In this document: positions 14,745 to 21,907 of the stretch, piece by piece
Numbering within the stretch: position 1 is the stretch's first letter
How the letters are laid out: each line of letters starts with the position of its first letter
Source of the DNA: Syntrophorhabdaceae bacterium PtaU1.Bin034
Lineage (GTDB): Bacteria; Desulfobacterota_G; Syntrophorhabdia; Syntrophorhabdales; WCHB1-27
Assembly (NCBI GenBank): GCA_002067405.1
Contig: MVRP01000037.1
Location: 1 to 28,413 of the forward strand
DNA: 28,413 nucleotides
Reading direction: 5' to 3'
Notes under the pieces: generated by a model
The model's database searches: none
What the model was told of the DNA's origin: nothing
The model's input: only the letters and a program-made list of their open reading frames with translations
Program-made: the position numbers and the translations under genes

Positions 14745-14825
14745 TCAATCCCCCTTTACGGCGCCGGTGGGACACTCGGCTGCACAGATCCCTTTCCTCT
14801 TCACGTCACAAGCTTTTGTCTTCAA
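14745..14825 (-). pseudogene. 26-codon ferredoxin-like fragment overlapping the bioB end
   Basis: From TTG 14825 the frame reads MKTKACDVKRKGIC and then AAECPTGAVKGD before TGA; a GTG at 14804 would give a shorter product. The GICAAECPTGAV part is the second half of a [4Fe-4S] ferredoxin motif (C..xC...CP.GA). The first CxxCxxC half is missing. It lies in another frame than bioB and overlaps its last 20 bases, inside the same transcript and before the terminator. It may be a remnant of a ferredoxin gene or a very small coupled gene. Confidence 0.35.
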
Positions 14826-15801
14826 CCATTGTTGCTTCCAAACCGAGGTCTTCGATCATCTCTATATCGACGCTCGTTTCCCTTCCCGGTGTGGTCAGAT
14901 AATTTCCTGTCATAAGGGAGTTAGCACCCGCAACTATGCCGAGCGGCAACAACTGCCGCAGGTTCGTCTCCTTGCCGCCGCACAGCTTGATGTCCTTATC
15001 AGGGAGCAGAAACCTGTATATGGAAATGGTGATCAGTATCTCAATCGGATGAAGTGCCGGCGTGCCCATCAGGGGCGTGCCCGGCCGGGGGTTGAGAATA
15101 TTGACAGGAACGGAATCCACGTTCAGCTCCTTGAGCGTCACAGCCAGCTCCATCCTCTGCTCCATCGATTCGCCGAGCCCTATGATGCCTCCACAGCATG
15201 TCGCAAGCCCCGCTTCCTTCGCTGCCAGCACGGTGTCAATGTCCTCCTGGTACTCATGGGTGGTACAGATGTTGTCGAAAAAGCTCCTTGCAGTCTCAAG
15301 GTTGTGGTGGTACCGGTAAAGACCGGCTGCCTTGAGCGCCCTGGCCCGTTCCTTGTCGAGCAGTCCCAGAGAGACACAGGGTTTTATGCCCGCAGCTTTG
15401 ATCTCCCTTACTGCCTGATAGATCTCCTCCCACTCTTCTTCGCTCTCGATCCGGGTGCCGCTTGTGATGATCCCGAACATGTGAGCCCCGTCCCCCTTCA
15501 TTTTCTTCGCTGCCCCGACGATTTCCCCTCTCGACACCATGTCGTATACCGGCGCATCCGTTTCATAATGGATAGACTGGGCGCAGAATTTGCAGTTTTC
15601 GGGACATCTTCCCGATTTCGCATTGATAATGCCGCATAAATTGATCCGCTTGCCTTTATGGAATTCCCGTATCTCAGAGGCGGCAGCCATGAGCACAAAG
15701 GGATTCCTGGTGCCTGCCCGGTAAAGGGTGAGAGCGTCGTCGAAACCCAGGTCTTTCGCGTTAATCGCCCTCTCTTTCAACTGTTTCAAAACGTCATCCA
15801 T
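14806..15801 (-). CDS. bioB: Biotin synthase
   Basis: This radical SAM enzyme inserts sulfur into dethiobiotin to make biotin. The 331 residues carry the CxxxCxxC cluster motif (Cys66, Cys70, Cys73 in GRCPENCKFCAQS), SRGEIVGAAKKMK, YRYHHNLETA, the [2Fe-2S] ligand cysteines in KPCVSLGLL, ICTTH and ATCCGGIIGLGE, and NILNPRPGTPL. AGGAG lies before the ATG. Only 16 bases separate it from the PP-loop gene upstream, so the two form an operon. No bioA, D or F is in the window. Confidence 0.95.
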   Translation of the reverse strand: MDDVLKQLKERAINAKDLGFDDALTLYRAGTRNPFVLMAAASEIREFHKGKRINLCGIINAKSGRCPENCKFCAQSIHYETDAPVYDMVSRGEIVGAAKKMKGDGAHMFGIITSGTRIESEEEWEEIYQAVREIKAAGIKPCVSLGLLDKERARALKAAGLYRYHHNLETARSFFDNICTTHEYQEDIDTVLAAKEAGLATCCGGIIGLGESMEQRMELAVTLKELNVDSVPVNILNPRPGTPLMGTPALHPIEILITISIYRFLLPDKDIKLCGGKETNLRQLLPLGIVAGANSLMTGNYLTTPGRETSVDIEMIEDLGLEATMVEDKSL

Positions 15802-15817
15802 CTGATTTCTCCTGTTG

Positions 15818-16816
15818 TCATATCCTCAATTTCTCTACATCTATCGTGAGTTGATCAATCATGTAACGGACCAAGGTTCCGTTATTACCGGACTCAACCG
15901 TCAAGGGAAAACTGCAGTTCTTCGCATGAGAGGCCATGATGTTGGCCGATATCCTGATATCCGGGTCGTCGGCCCCTCCGATCAAAAGACCGGACGGTCC
16001 CACGAACGAAACGGGCTTCAGGAGAAGGTGACCTGCAAGCGCAAGGCCACGCAGGCGTTCATTCTCATCCTTATCCCGGCCCACAATCAGCTTGGTGTTA
16101 TCCGATAAACGGAAGTGGCGTCCTATCTTCAGCATGGCCGCATCATGCATGGTGCACTCCGGATCGTACCGGAAAAGGTCACGCAGCCTGGCGGCAAAAA
16201 TGGGATCAGTGAGCAGGCAGCCTCCGGCGGGGCAGCTAAACTCCTTCAGGTCATACTCCCCGGCAAGCTTGTATTGCCCTTTTCGGGACCTGCCTGCAAG
16301 GTCGAGCAGCCTTTCTCTGTCGACGATCCCTCTCCGTTCAGGAATGGTAGGAGGAAAGTGATGGGCCGAAAGAGGTCTTAAAATGAGCCCTTCGAGGCCG
16401 CTCTCCCTATCGATGAGGCCGATCGCGTCCCTTCTCTGCGACATGGGTCGTTGGCCGAGGACCTCACCGGTAATGATGAATGATGCGTCCATTTCCTTCA
16501 TGAACTCTACGGTCTTTTTCAACATGAAGATGCGGCAGTCGATGCAGGGATTCATGTTCTTTCCATAGCCATGTCGCGGTTTTCGTATTATTCTCAAATA
16601 CTCTGTTCCCTTTGTTCTTACCGTGACCTTCACACCCAGTTCTTCTGCGCTTCTCAGCGCCTGAATACCGCACCCTTTGTTCGCGCCATGGGTGCAGTTG
16701 CAGAAGGGTGACGTGAAATGAAGTGCATAGATCTCGATCCCCTGATCGAGGATCAATTTTGTCGCGAGTATGCTGTCGAGCCCCCCTGAAAGCAGGGAAA
16801 CGGCTTTCCTATTCAT
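15818..16816 (-). CDS. PP-loop ATP pyrophosphatase, MnmA/ThiI-like sulfurtransferase family
   Basis: This 332-residue cytosolic protein starts with the PP-loop SGGLDS (10-15) that adenylates a substrate before sulfur transfer. It then has cysteines in FCNCTHGANKGC (39, 41, 49), MNPCIDCRIFMLKK (91, 94), ITGEVLGQRPMSQRRD and FSCPAGGC (195, 200). The paired cysteines suggest a relay like that of tRNA 2-thiouridine or 4-thiouridine synthases. The C-terminal part (LIVGRDKDENERL and onwards) resembles the NFACT-R-type extension seen in such proteins of Desulfobacterota. GGAGGAAC precedes the ATG. It shares an operon with bioB, another sulfur-inserting enzyme. The exact RNA or metabolite target is unknown. 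Confidence 0.82.
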   Translation of the reverse strand: MNRKAVSLLSGGLDSILATKLILDQGIEIYALHFTSPFCNCTHGANKGCGIQALRSAEELGVKVTVRTKGTEYLRIIRKPRHGYGKNMNPCIDCRIFMLKKTVEFMKEMDASFIITGEVLGQRPMSQRRDAIGLIDRESGLEGLILRPLSAHHFPPTIPERRGIVDRERLLDLAGRSRKGQYKLAGEYDLKEFSCPAGGCLLTDPIFAARLRDLFRYDPECTMHDAAMLKIGRHFRLSDNTKLIVGRDKDENERLRGLALAGHLLLKPVSFVGPSGLLIGGADDPDIRISANIMASHAKNCSFPLTVESGNNGTLVRYMIDQLTIDVEKLRI

Positions 16817-16902
16817 TGTTCCTCCGGTCCTGCCGGCCTCTTGTCCTGACGTCTCCGGACACCGTAATACCGTAATAATGTTTCAGCCTCTTGTGTGCTC
16901 TA

Positions 16903-16932
16903 ATTGTAGTAATATTGTAGCAAACATGTCAA
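16903..16932 (-). promoter_or_regulatory. Promoter for the PP-loop/bioB operon
   Basis: On the - strand a perfect TTGACA (16932-16927), an 18-bp spacer and TACAAT (16908-16903) lie about 90 bases before the start codon at 16816. It is back to back with the + strand promoter at 16974-17002. Confidence 0.65.
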
Positions 16933-16973
16933 GAATAAGACCTTCATTTGGTCCCTGTACTTGACCATTATAG

Positions 16974-17002
16974 TTGACAACTGTTGCATACTGGATTATA
17001 GT
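16974..17002 (+). promoter_or_regulatory. Strong promoter for the Cys-rich leader gene; start codon at the transcription start
   Basis: A perfect TTGACA (16974-16979), a 17-bp spacer and TATAGT (16997-17002). The expected transcription start is about 17008-17010, which coincides with the ATG at 17009, so the message may be leaderless. A partial copy TTGACC lies just upstream at 16961-16966. Confidence 0.65.
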
Positions 17003-17008
17003 CTTGCC

Positions 17009-17407
17009 ATGTTGTTTAACTCGCTGAATACGAGGTCTTTTCGAAGCCTCTTCACGGCGATCCTGGTCATTTCTTTTCTGCTTTTGGGGAGTGGAGCGGT
17101 TAACGCAGGGGCGCAGGCCTGCAGATTGTTCGCAGACCGGGGGACCGAGGCTGATTGGGGAAGCGGGACCGGTTGCTGCTGCCGTGGCGGAGAAAACAGC
17201 AAAGCATGCTCCGGCCTGAAGGCACAATGCGGACAGCAGGCGCACGATCCCTCTCCTGTCTCTATTTCGCACAACGAACATTCAACCATCGACGTCGCTC
17301 CGGCGTCGATGGACGTATTCCTCTCCGTTCTTGGCATAGAGCGGGCTCCTAAAACAGACTTTGGGCATGAAATAGTTCAACGAGTGAATCTCAACCTTCT
17401 CTGCTGA
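17009..17407 (+). CDS. Cys-rich exported protein of unknown function, paralogue of 26736-27128
   Basis: The 132 residues begin with a signal peptide or anchor (hydrophobic FTAILVISFLLLGSGAV, likely cut after VNA), then a Cys-rich part (ACRLFADRG, GTGCCCRGG, KACSGLKAQC) and a hydrophilic His/Ser stretch, ending DVFLSVLGIERAPK, then VNLNLLC. The ending resembles that of the protein at 26736-27128 (CIIDVVGLPDVAP, then LTNLSLIC). No known family is recognised. No ribosome site precedes ATG 17009, which sits at the predicted transcription start; an upstream ATG at 16961 would lie before the promoter. A terminator follows directly, so it may act as a metal-sensing leader, like CopL-type proteins ahead of copper operons (inference). 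Confidence 0.65.
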   Translation: MLFNSLNTRSFRSLFTAILVISFLLLGSGAVNAGAQACRLFADRGTEADWGSGTGCCCRGGENSKACSGLKAQCGQQAHDPSPVSISHNEHSTIDVAPASMDVFLSVLGIERAPKTDFGHEIVQRVNLNLLC

Positions 17408-17415
17408 TCCCCCAC

Positions 17416-17443
17416 CCTTGGCTTTCCGGGCCAAGGTTTCTTT
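17416..17443 (+). terminator. Terminator or attenuator after the Cys-rich leader gene
   Basis: CCTTGGC (17416-17422) and GCCAAGG (17430-17436) form a 7-bp stem with a 7-base loop, followed directly by TTTCTTT. It starts 9 bases after the leader stop codon and lies upstream of the DUF2318 gene, so readthrough would set expression of the downstream genes. Confidence 0.65.
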
Positions 17444-17533
17444 AATCTCCTGACTACAGATTTACAGGTTTTTACGCAACTACAACAATAATGTCACGTC
17501 TCGAAGATTGTATCGAGATAGGGAGGTTTCAAT

Positions 17534-18118
17534 ATGAAAAGTTGCTGCGGCGGCAGTACAAATGGAAGCAAAAGACAAAGAACCGGGACCGATTGTTCCG
17601 AATCCAGAGAGCGGGATCATTTGTCCTTCAGGACGGTGGCGGTCATCTTTCTCGCCTTAGTGGCGATTGCCACCCTCTTCTACTACATCAGCCATACAGA
17701 TGAGGGAGAATCATCGTTATCGGAAAGCCTTCCGGGAGAAGCTCATGCAGCGGTGACACCGGTGACGACCAGGAATGAGGTGGTCTTTCCCGAGAGCGCT
17801 TTTACGGACGGAAAAGCGCGGTTCTTCGAATACAAGACCCCTGAAGGAAAAATAATAAAGTATTTCGTTATCAAAAGCTCGGATGGGGTCATCCGGGCGG
17901 CCTTCGACGCCTGCGATGTCTGCTGGGAGGCAGGGAGAGGCTATGTTCAGAAGGACGATTTTATGGTGTGCCGGAACTGCGGACGCCGCTTCCAGTCCAC
18001 CAAGGTGAACGTCGTGACCGGAGGCTGCAACCCTTCCGCCCTCACCCGGAATATCAAGGACGGAAAGGTCATCATCCCCGCACAATCGCTGGATGAGGGC
18101 AAGAGATTCTTCAAATAG
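17534..18118 (+). CDS. DUF2318-domain membrane-anchored protein
   Basis: The 194 residues start with a short Cys-rich cytosolic tail (MKSCCGGSTNG, plus Cys21), one membrane helix (34-51) and then a periplasmic DUF2318 domain: DACDVCWEAGRGYVQKDDF (Cys127, Cys130), MVCRNCGRRF (Cys146, Cys149) and TGGCNPS (Cys165). The paired CxxC motifs suggest metal or Fe-S binding. DUF2318 proteins are known from iron-uptake operons together with FtsX-like ABC permeases and an ATPase, the arrangement seen here. GGGAGG lies before the ATG. It ends 13 bases before the permease start. Confidence 0.88.
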   Translation: MKSCCGGSTNGSKRQRTGTDCSESRERDHLSFRTVAVIFLALVAIATLFYYISHTDEGESSLSESLPGEAHAAVTPVTTRNEVVFPESAFTDGKARFFEYKTPEGKIIKYFVIKSSDGVIRAAFDACDVCWEAGRGYVQKDDFMVCRNCGRRFQSTKVNVVTGGCNPSALTRNIKDGKVIIPAQSLDEGKRFFK

Positions 18119-18131
18119 AAGGGGGGCGAGG

Positions 18132-19292
18132 ATGACACTCAAAGACATTGCGTTCAGCAATCTGCGGCGACGAAAGGCGAAAGCGTTGTTTGTCCTTGCA
18201 GGCCTCCTCATCGGGGTATCGACGGTAGTGACCCTCCTGACGCTGGTACAGGCCATGAAAGAGGACATCAACCATAAGCTGGAGATGTACGGGGCGAACA
18301 TTTTGATCGTCCCAAAGACGGAGAACCTTTCGCTCACCTACGGCGGCCTGTCTCTCGGCGGCGTCTCCTTCGACATGAAGGAGATCAGGGAGGAGGAGCT
18401 GGGCAAGGTAAAGACTATCAAGAATGCAAGCAACGTAGCGGCACTCGGGCCCATGGTGCTTGGCCCGGTGAACATAGACAGCCATCGCATTCTTATGGCC
18501 GGGGTCGATCTCCAGGCTTCTCACTTCCTCCGGCCCTGGTGGAATTTGAAAGGAAACACCCCGGATGAGAACGAGGCTATTCTCGGCTCCGAGGCAGCTC
18601 GTATTTCCGGCCTCGCCAAGGACAGCACGATCAGGATCAACGGTCAGGAGATTCTGATAACAGGCGTGCTTGAACCGACCGGCTCCCAGGATGACGGGCT
18701 CATCTTTACTCCTGTTGCAACCGCACAAAAACTCCTCGGAAAGGTTGGGAAAGTATCGATGGCCGAAGTGGCCGCTCTCTGCAACGCCTGCCCGATCGAC
18801 GAGATGGTCCGCCAAATCTCGGAGGTGCTGCCCGGGGCAAATGTTATGGCTATTCAGCAGGTGGTAAAAGGACGCATGGAGACCCTCAGCTACTTTCAGA
18901 AATTCTCCTACGGCGTCTCCGCCCTCGTGCTTTTCGTGGGGAGCCTGATGGTCCTTATCACCATGATGGGCAGCGTCAGGGAACGCACGGTAGAGATAGG
19001 GATCTTCCGGGCCATGGGATTCCGGCGCTCACACGTGATGCGGATCATCTTCCTGGAAGCGGGGATAATCTCATTCGTTGCGGGGGTGCTCGGTTATCTG
19101 GTCGGGATAGGGGCAACGAAAGTCCTCGCTCCTTACTTCATGGAGGGCCACCACATGGTTTCAGTCTCTTTTGACCCGTTTATCGCCGGGTTGGCGCTCG
19201 CGGCTTCGATTGTGCTCGGGCTTGCGTCAACGACTTACCCTGCCATGCTCGCATCCCGGCTGGATCCCAACGAAGCGCTGAGGGCACTATAG
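18132..19292 (+). CDS. FtsX/MacB-like ABC transporter permease
   Basis: This 386-residue protein has the FtsX-family layout: an N-terminal helix (about 20-42, KALFVLAGLLIGVSTVVTLL), a large periplasmic domain (about 45-265) and three C-terminal helices, with the conserved RERTVEIGIFRAMGFRRSHVMRI and the ending DPNEALRAL. Such permeases work with LolD/MacB ATPases in transport or mechanical coupling across the periplasm rather than classical uptake. The start at 18132 is chosen because GGGGGGCGAGG precedes it and the upstream ATG at 18093 lies inside the DUF2318 gene. Two cysteines (NACP region) lie in the periplasmic domain. Confidence 0.9.
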   Translation: MTLKDIAFSNLRRRKAKALFVLAGLLIGVSTVVTLLTLVQAMKEDINHKLEMYGANILIVPKTENLSLTYGGLSLGGVSFDMKEIREEELGKVKTIKNASNVAALGPMVLGPVNIDSHRILMAGVDLQASHFLRPWWNLKGNTPDENEAILGSEAARISGLAKDSTIRINGQEILITGVLEPTGSQDDGLIFTPVATAQKLLGKVGKVSMAEVAALCNACPIDEMVRQISEVLPGANVMAIQQVVKGRMETLSYFQKFSYGVSALVLFVGSLMVLITMMGSVRERTVEIGIFRAMGFRRSHVMRIIFLEAGIISFVAGVLGYLVGIGATKVLAPYFMEGHHMVSVSFDPFIAGLALAASIVLGLASTTYPAMLASRLDPNEALRAL

Positions 19293-19299
19293 CGATGAA

Positions 19300-19395
19300 G
19301 CGGATACGCGAGGAAGCGAAGATGCGGAAACACAACAAGAAAAGACGTCTTTCGTCTTGCCGCTTCCTCGCTTCCTCGCTTGCGCGCATATCCGC
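19300..19395. repeat. Large imperfect inverted repeat between permease and ATPase genes
   Basis: GCGGATACGCGAGGAAGCG (from 19300) is mirrored by CGCTTCCTCGCTTGCGCGCATATCCGC ending at 19395, with an inner stem AAGACG/CGTCTT (19342-19347 with 19353-19358). The right arm also carries two tandem copies of CGCTTCCT. It fills the gap between two genes of one operon and ends just before the ATPase ribosome site. Arms differ at several places, so it resembles an ageing mobile or repeat element. Confidence 0.6.
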
Positions 19396-19410
19396 AATTC
19401 AGGAGGACAA

Positions 19411-20133
19411 ATGAGCTACATCAAGGTTGAGAATATTGCAAAGCATTACGGCGGTGGAGAAGCAGTGGTAAAAGCAGTGGCAGGCATGAGCTTCCAGGTG
19501 CAGGCCGGGGAGTTCATCGCGGTCATGGGGAAATCGGGCTCCGGCAAGTCAACGCTCCTTTCCATTCTCGGCGCTCTTAATACCCCTTCCGCGGGCCGGC
19601 TTTTGGTCGATGAGGTAGATGTATATGCATTGGGACATGATGAGCGGGCGGACTTCAGGAGGGAATCGATAGGCTTCATCTTTCAGAACTTTAACCTCAT
19701 CCCGTACCTTACCCTTGCAGAAAACGTCATGGTTCCCCTGGCACCATTGAAGGCGAAGAGGAAAACCAAGGCGGCCATGGCAGAGGAAGCACTCGGCCGT
19801 GTCGGCCTCGCCGACAAGGCGAAACGCCTGCCCGGCCAGGTCTCCGGTGGAGAGCAGGAGCGTGTTGCCATCGCTCGCGCCATAGTCAACAATCCTCCCA
19901 TACTTCTTGCAGACGAGCCCACGGGAAATCTCGATTCCAGGACCGGCCGGGAGATTATGGCGCTCCTTGACCGATTGAACAAAGAAAGGGTGACGATTGT
20001 CATGGTAACCCATACAGGAGAGTATGCCCGATATGCTCAGAGGACTTTGCACGTGTCGGACGGTATTTTGAGTGCGGATGAGGCTTTTGGTCAGGAGCGG
20101 AACTATATTCCCTTAGGGAGGAACGAATCGTAA
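19411..20133 (+). CDS. LolD/MacB-like ABC transporter ATP-binding protein
   Basis: This 240-residue ATPase has Walker A GKSGSGKST, Q-loop IFQNFNLIPYLTLAENV (typical of LolD/MacB), signature VSGGEQER (the family's SGGEQQR), Walker B ILLADEPTGNLD and switch VTHTGEYA, where the usual histidine follows the threonine. It energises the FtsX-like permease at 18132-19292. The ATG at 19411 follows AGGAGGACAA; the open frame extends to an upstream TTG, but that part is repeat sequence. Confidence 0.92.
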   Translation: MSYIKVENIAKHYGGGEAVVKAVAGMSFQVQAGEFIAVMGKSGSGKSTLLSILGALNTPSAGRLLVDEVDVYALGHDERADFRRESIGFIFQNFNLIPYLTLAENVMVPLAPLKAKRKTKAAMAEEALGRVGLADKAKRLPGQVSGGEQERVAIARAIVNNPPILLADEPTGNLDSRTGREIMALLDRLNKERVTIVMVTHTGEYARYAQRTLHVSDGILSADEAFGQERNYIPLGRNES

Positions 20134-20166
20134 TTCATCTCGAACAAAAATCATAGGAGGTAGCAC

Positions 20167-20553
20167 ATGCGTACTTTTGCCGTCATCAGTATGGTGCTTT
20201 TGTTGGTAGCAGGTTTTGCGTTCGCGGCCACGACGATCACCAAGAAGGCGGGGGATTATACCGTCGATGCGACGATCGACAGAAACCCGCCGGTTACCGG
20301 GAAGAATAACGTGGACATCCGGGTTTCGGACAAGACCGGAAAGGCAGTTACCGACGCAAAGGTCCTGGTTGAATACTCCATGCCGGCCATGCCCGGAATG
20401 CCGCCGATGAACTATAAGTCGGAAGCTGCACTGAAGGGAGAAGTTTACAGGGCCGTTATTACGCCCTCCATGGCCGGTCCGTGGAATCTGGCAGTCAAGA
20501 TCGCCCGTGGAGGCAAGACGGATACCGCGAAATTCACCATCGACGTGAAATAA
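20167..20553 (+). CDS. Exported YtkA/FixH-like beta-sandwich protein
   Basis: This 128-residue exported protein has a signal peptide (MRTFAVISMVLLLVAGFAFA) and one immunoglobulin-like domain of the YtkA/FixH type: DYTVDATIDRNPPVTGKNNVDIRVSDKTGKAVTDAKV, then the Met-rich PAMPGMPPM (a possible soft-metal site), and GPWNLAVKIARGGKTDTAKF. Such proteins commonly stand beside copper or silver efflux genes. AGGAGG precedes the ATG by 7 bases; TolC-like gene starts 16 bases later. Metal binding is inferred. Confidence 0.82.
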   Translation: MRTFAVISMVLLLVAGFAFAATTITKKAGDYTVDATIDRNPPVTGKNNVDIRVSDKTGKAVTDAKVLVEYSMPAMPGMPPMNYKSEAALKGEVYRAVITPSMAGPWNLAVKIARGGKTDTAKFTIDVK

Positions 20554-20569
20554 TCGGGGGAGGTTTCCC

Positions 20570-21907
20570 ATGTTGCTCTTTGCAAGACGAAGCCGGAGTG
20601 CGTTCCTGATTTTTATTGCGGTTGCCTGCATGGTATTGCCGGTGCAGCCGGTTTATGCTGCCGACAATGAACTCCGGCTCGACGATCTCATTGAGGAAGG
20701 ACTCCGGAATAGCCCGGAGATCCTCGCGGCACAGGCCAAGGCCCAGGCAGCAGGCTACCGCATACCCCAGGCGAAGGCCCTGCCTGACCCCATGTTCATG
20801 TTCGGTTATCAGAACGAAGGGTTCAAGAGATTCACCCTTGGGGAGGAACAGGATGCGATGGGTATGTTCTCTCTTTCCCAGATGTTTCTCTTCCCAGGAA
20901 AACGCGCGCTGAAAGGTGATATGGCTGCCAGGGATGCAGAAAGCCTCGCGGCCCTCTACAATGCAACGAAACACAGGGTAGCGGCCCAGATAAAAATCCT
21001 TTTCTACGATCTCTACCTTGCCCACAAGACCATAGACATATTGAAAGACAGGACACAGGTCTTCTCCCAGATAGAAGATGCTGCATCCGCGCGCTACGCT
21101 TCGGGAATGGGGTCTCAGCAAGAGGTGGTGATGGCCCAGACCGAGAAATATATGCTCCTGGAAAAGGAGGAAATGCAGCGGCAGAAAATACAGGCCTTGC
21201 AAGGTATGCTCAATACGGCAGTGGGAAGGGACGTGAATGCGCCTCTCGGCAGGCCCTCCCAGCTCGCTTATACGCCGCTGCACGCCACCCTCGAACAGAT
21301 CCTCGGCGCAGCAGAGGACTACTCACCGGATGTGCGGTCGAAGAAGAAGATGGTGGAAGGAGCTGAAGCGAAGGTGAAGATGGCCAAGAAGGAGTACTAC
21401 CCGGACGTCACCCTGACTGCAGGGTATCTCCCGAGGACCGGCAGCTTCATGGATATGGCGAACCTCACAGCCACGATAAATCTCCCTCTCTACTATAGAT
21501 CAAAACAGAGACAGGCCGTGCTTGAGGCGGAGGCAGGTCTGTCAGAGGCCAAGCGGGAACTGATGGCAACCAAGCTCATGCTCTCGTCCAACGTGAGGGA
21601 CAGTTTTTCCATGATCCTGGCAGCCGACCGGTTGACGCAGCTTTACCGGGAAGGCTTGATTCCGAAAGCACACCAGGATGTGCAGTTGGCGCTTTCCGGC
21701 TATGTCACAGGGAAGACCGAGGCGCTTACGGTCATCACACGCATAAAGAATCTCCTCGACTTTGACCTCCTTTACTGGAATCAGTTTGTTGAGAGGGAGA
21801 AAGCAATCGCCCGGCTGCACGCCTTTACTGCAGGAGAGTTGGCAACGGGTGCCGGACAGGCATTCGAACGGGAAAAGAATGGTTCATCACAAGGAGAGGC
21901 ACAATGA
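20570..21907 (+). CDS. cusC: Outer-membrane efflux protein, TolC/CusC family
   Basis: The 445 residues begin with a signal peptide (cut near VYA-ADN), followed by two outer-membrane-efflux repeats: LDDLIEEGLRNSPEILAAQAKAQAAGYRIPQAKALPDPMF and the second half with KMAKKEYYPDVTLTAGYLPR, and long coiled-coil helices rich in Ala, Glu, Gln and Lys. It forms the outer-membrane tunnel for the CusB/CusA-like proteins downstream. Start ATG 20570 follows GGGGGAGG. The stop overlaps the next start (ATGA). No N-terminal lipid-attachment cysteine is present, unlike E. coli CusC. Confidence 0.9.
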   Translation: MLLFARRSRSAFLIFIAVACMVLPVQPVYAADNELRLDDLIEEGLRNSPEILAAQAKAQAAGYRIPQAKALPDPMFMFGYQNEGFKRFTLGEEQDAMGMFSLSQMFLFPGKRALKGDMAARDAESLAALYNATKHRVAAQIKILFYDLYLAHKTIDILKDRTQVFSQIEDAASARYASGMGSQQEVVMAQTEKYMLLEKEEMQRQKIQALQGMLNTAVGRDVNAPLGRPSQLAYTPLHATLEQILGAAEDYSPDVRSKKKMVEGAEAKVKMAKKEYYPDVTLTAGYLPRTGSFMDMANLTATINLPLYYRSKQRQAVLEAEAGLSEAKRELMATKLMLSSNVRDSFSMILAADRLTQLYREGLIPKAHQDVQLALSGYVTGKTEALTVITRIKNLLDFDLLYWNQFVEREKAIARLHAFTAGELATGAGQAFEREKNGSSQGEAQ

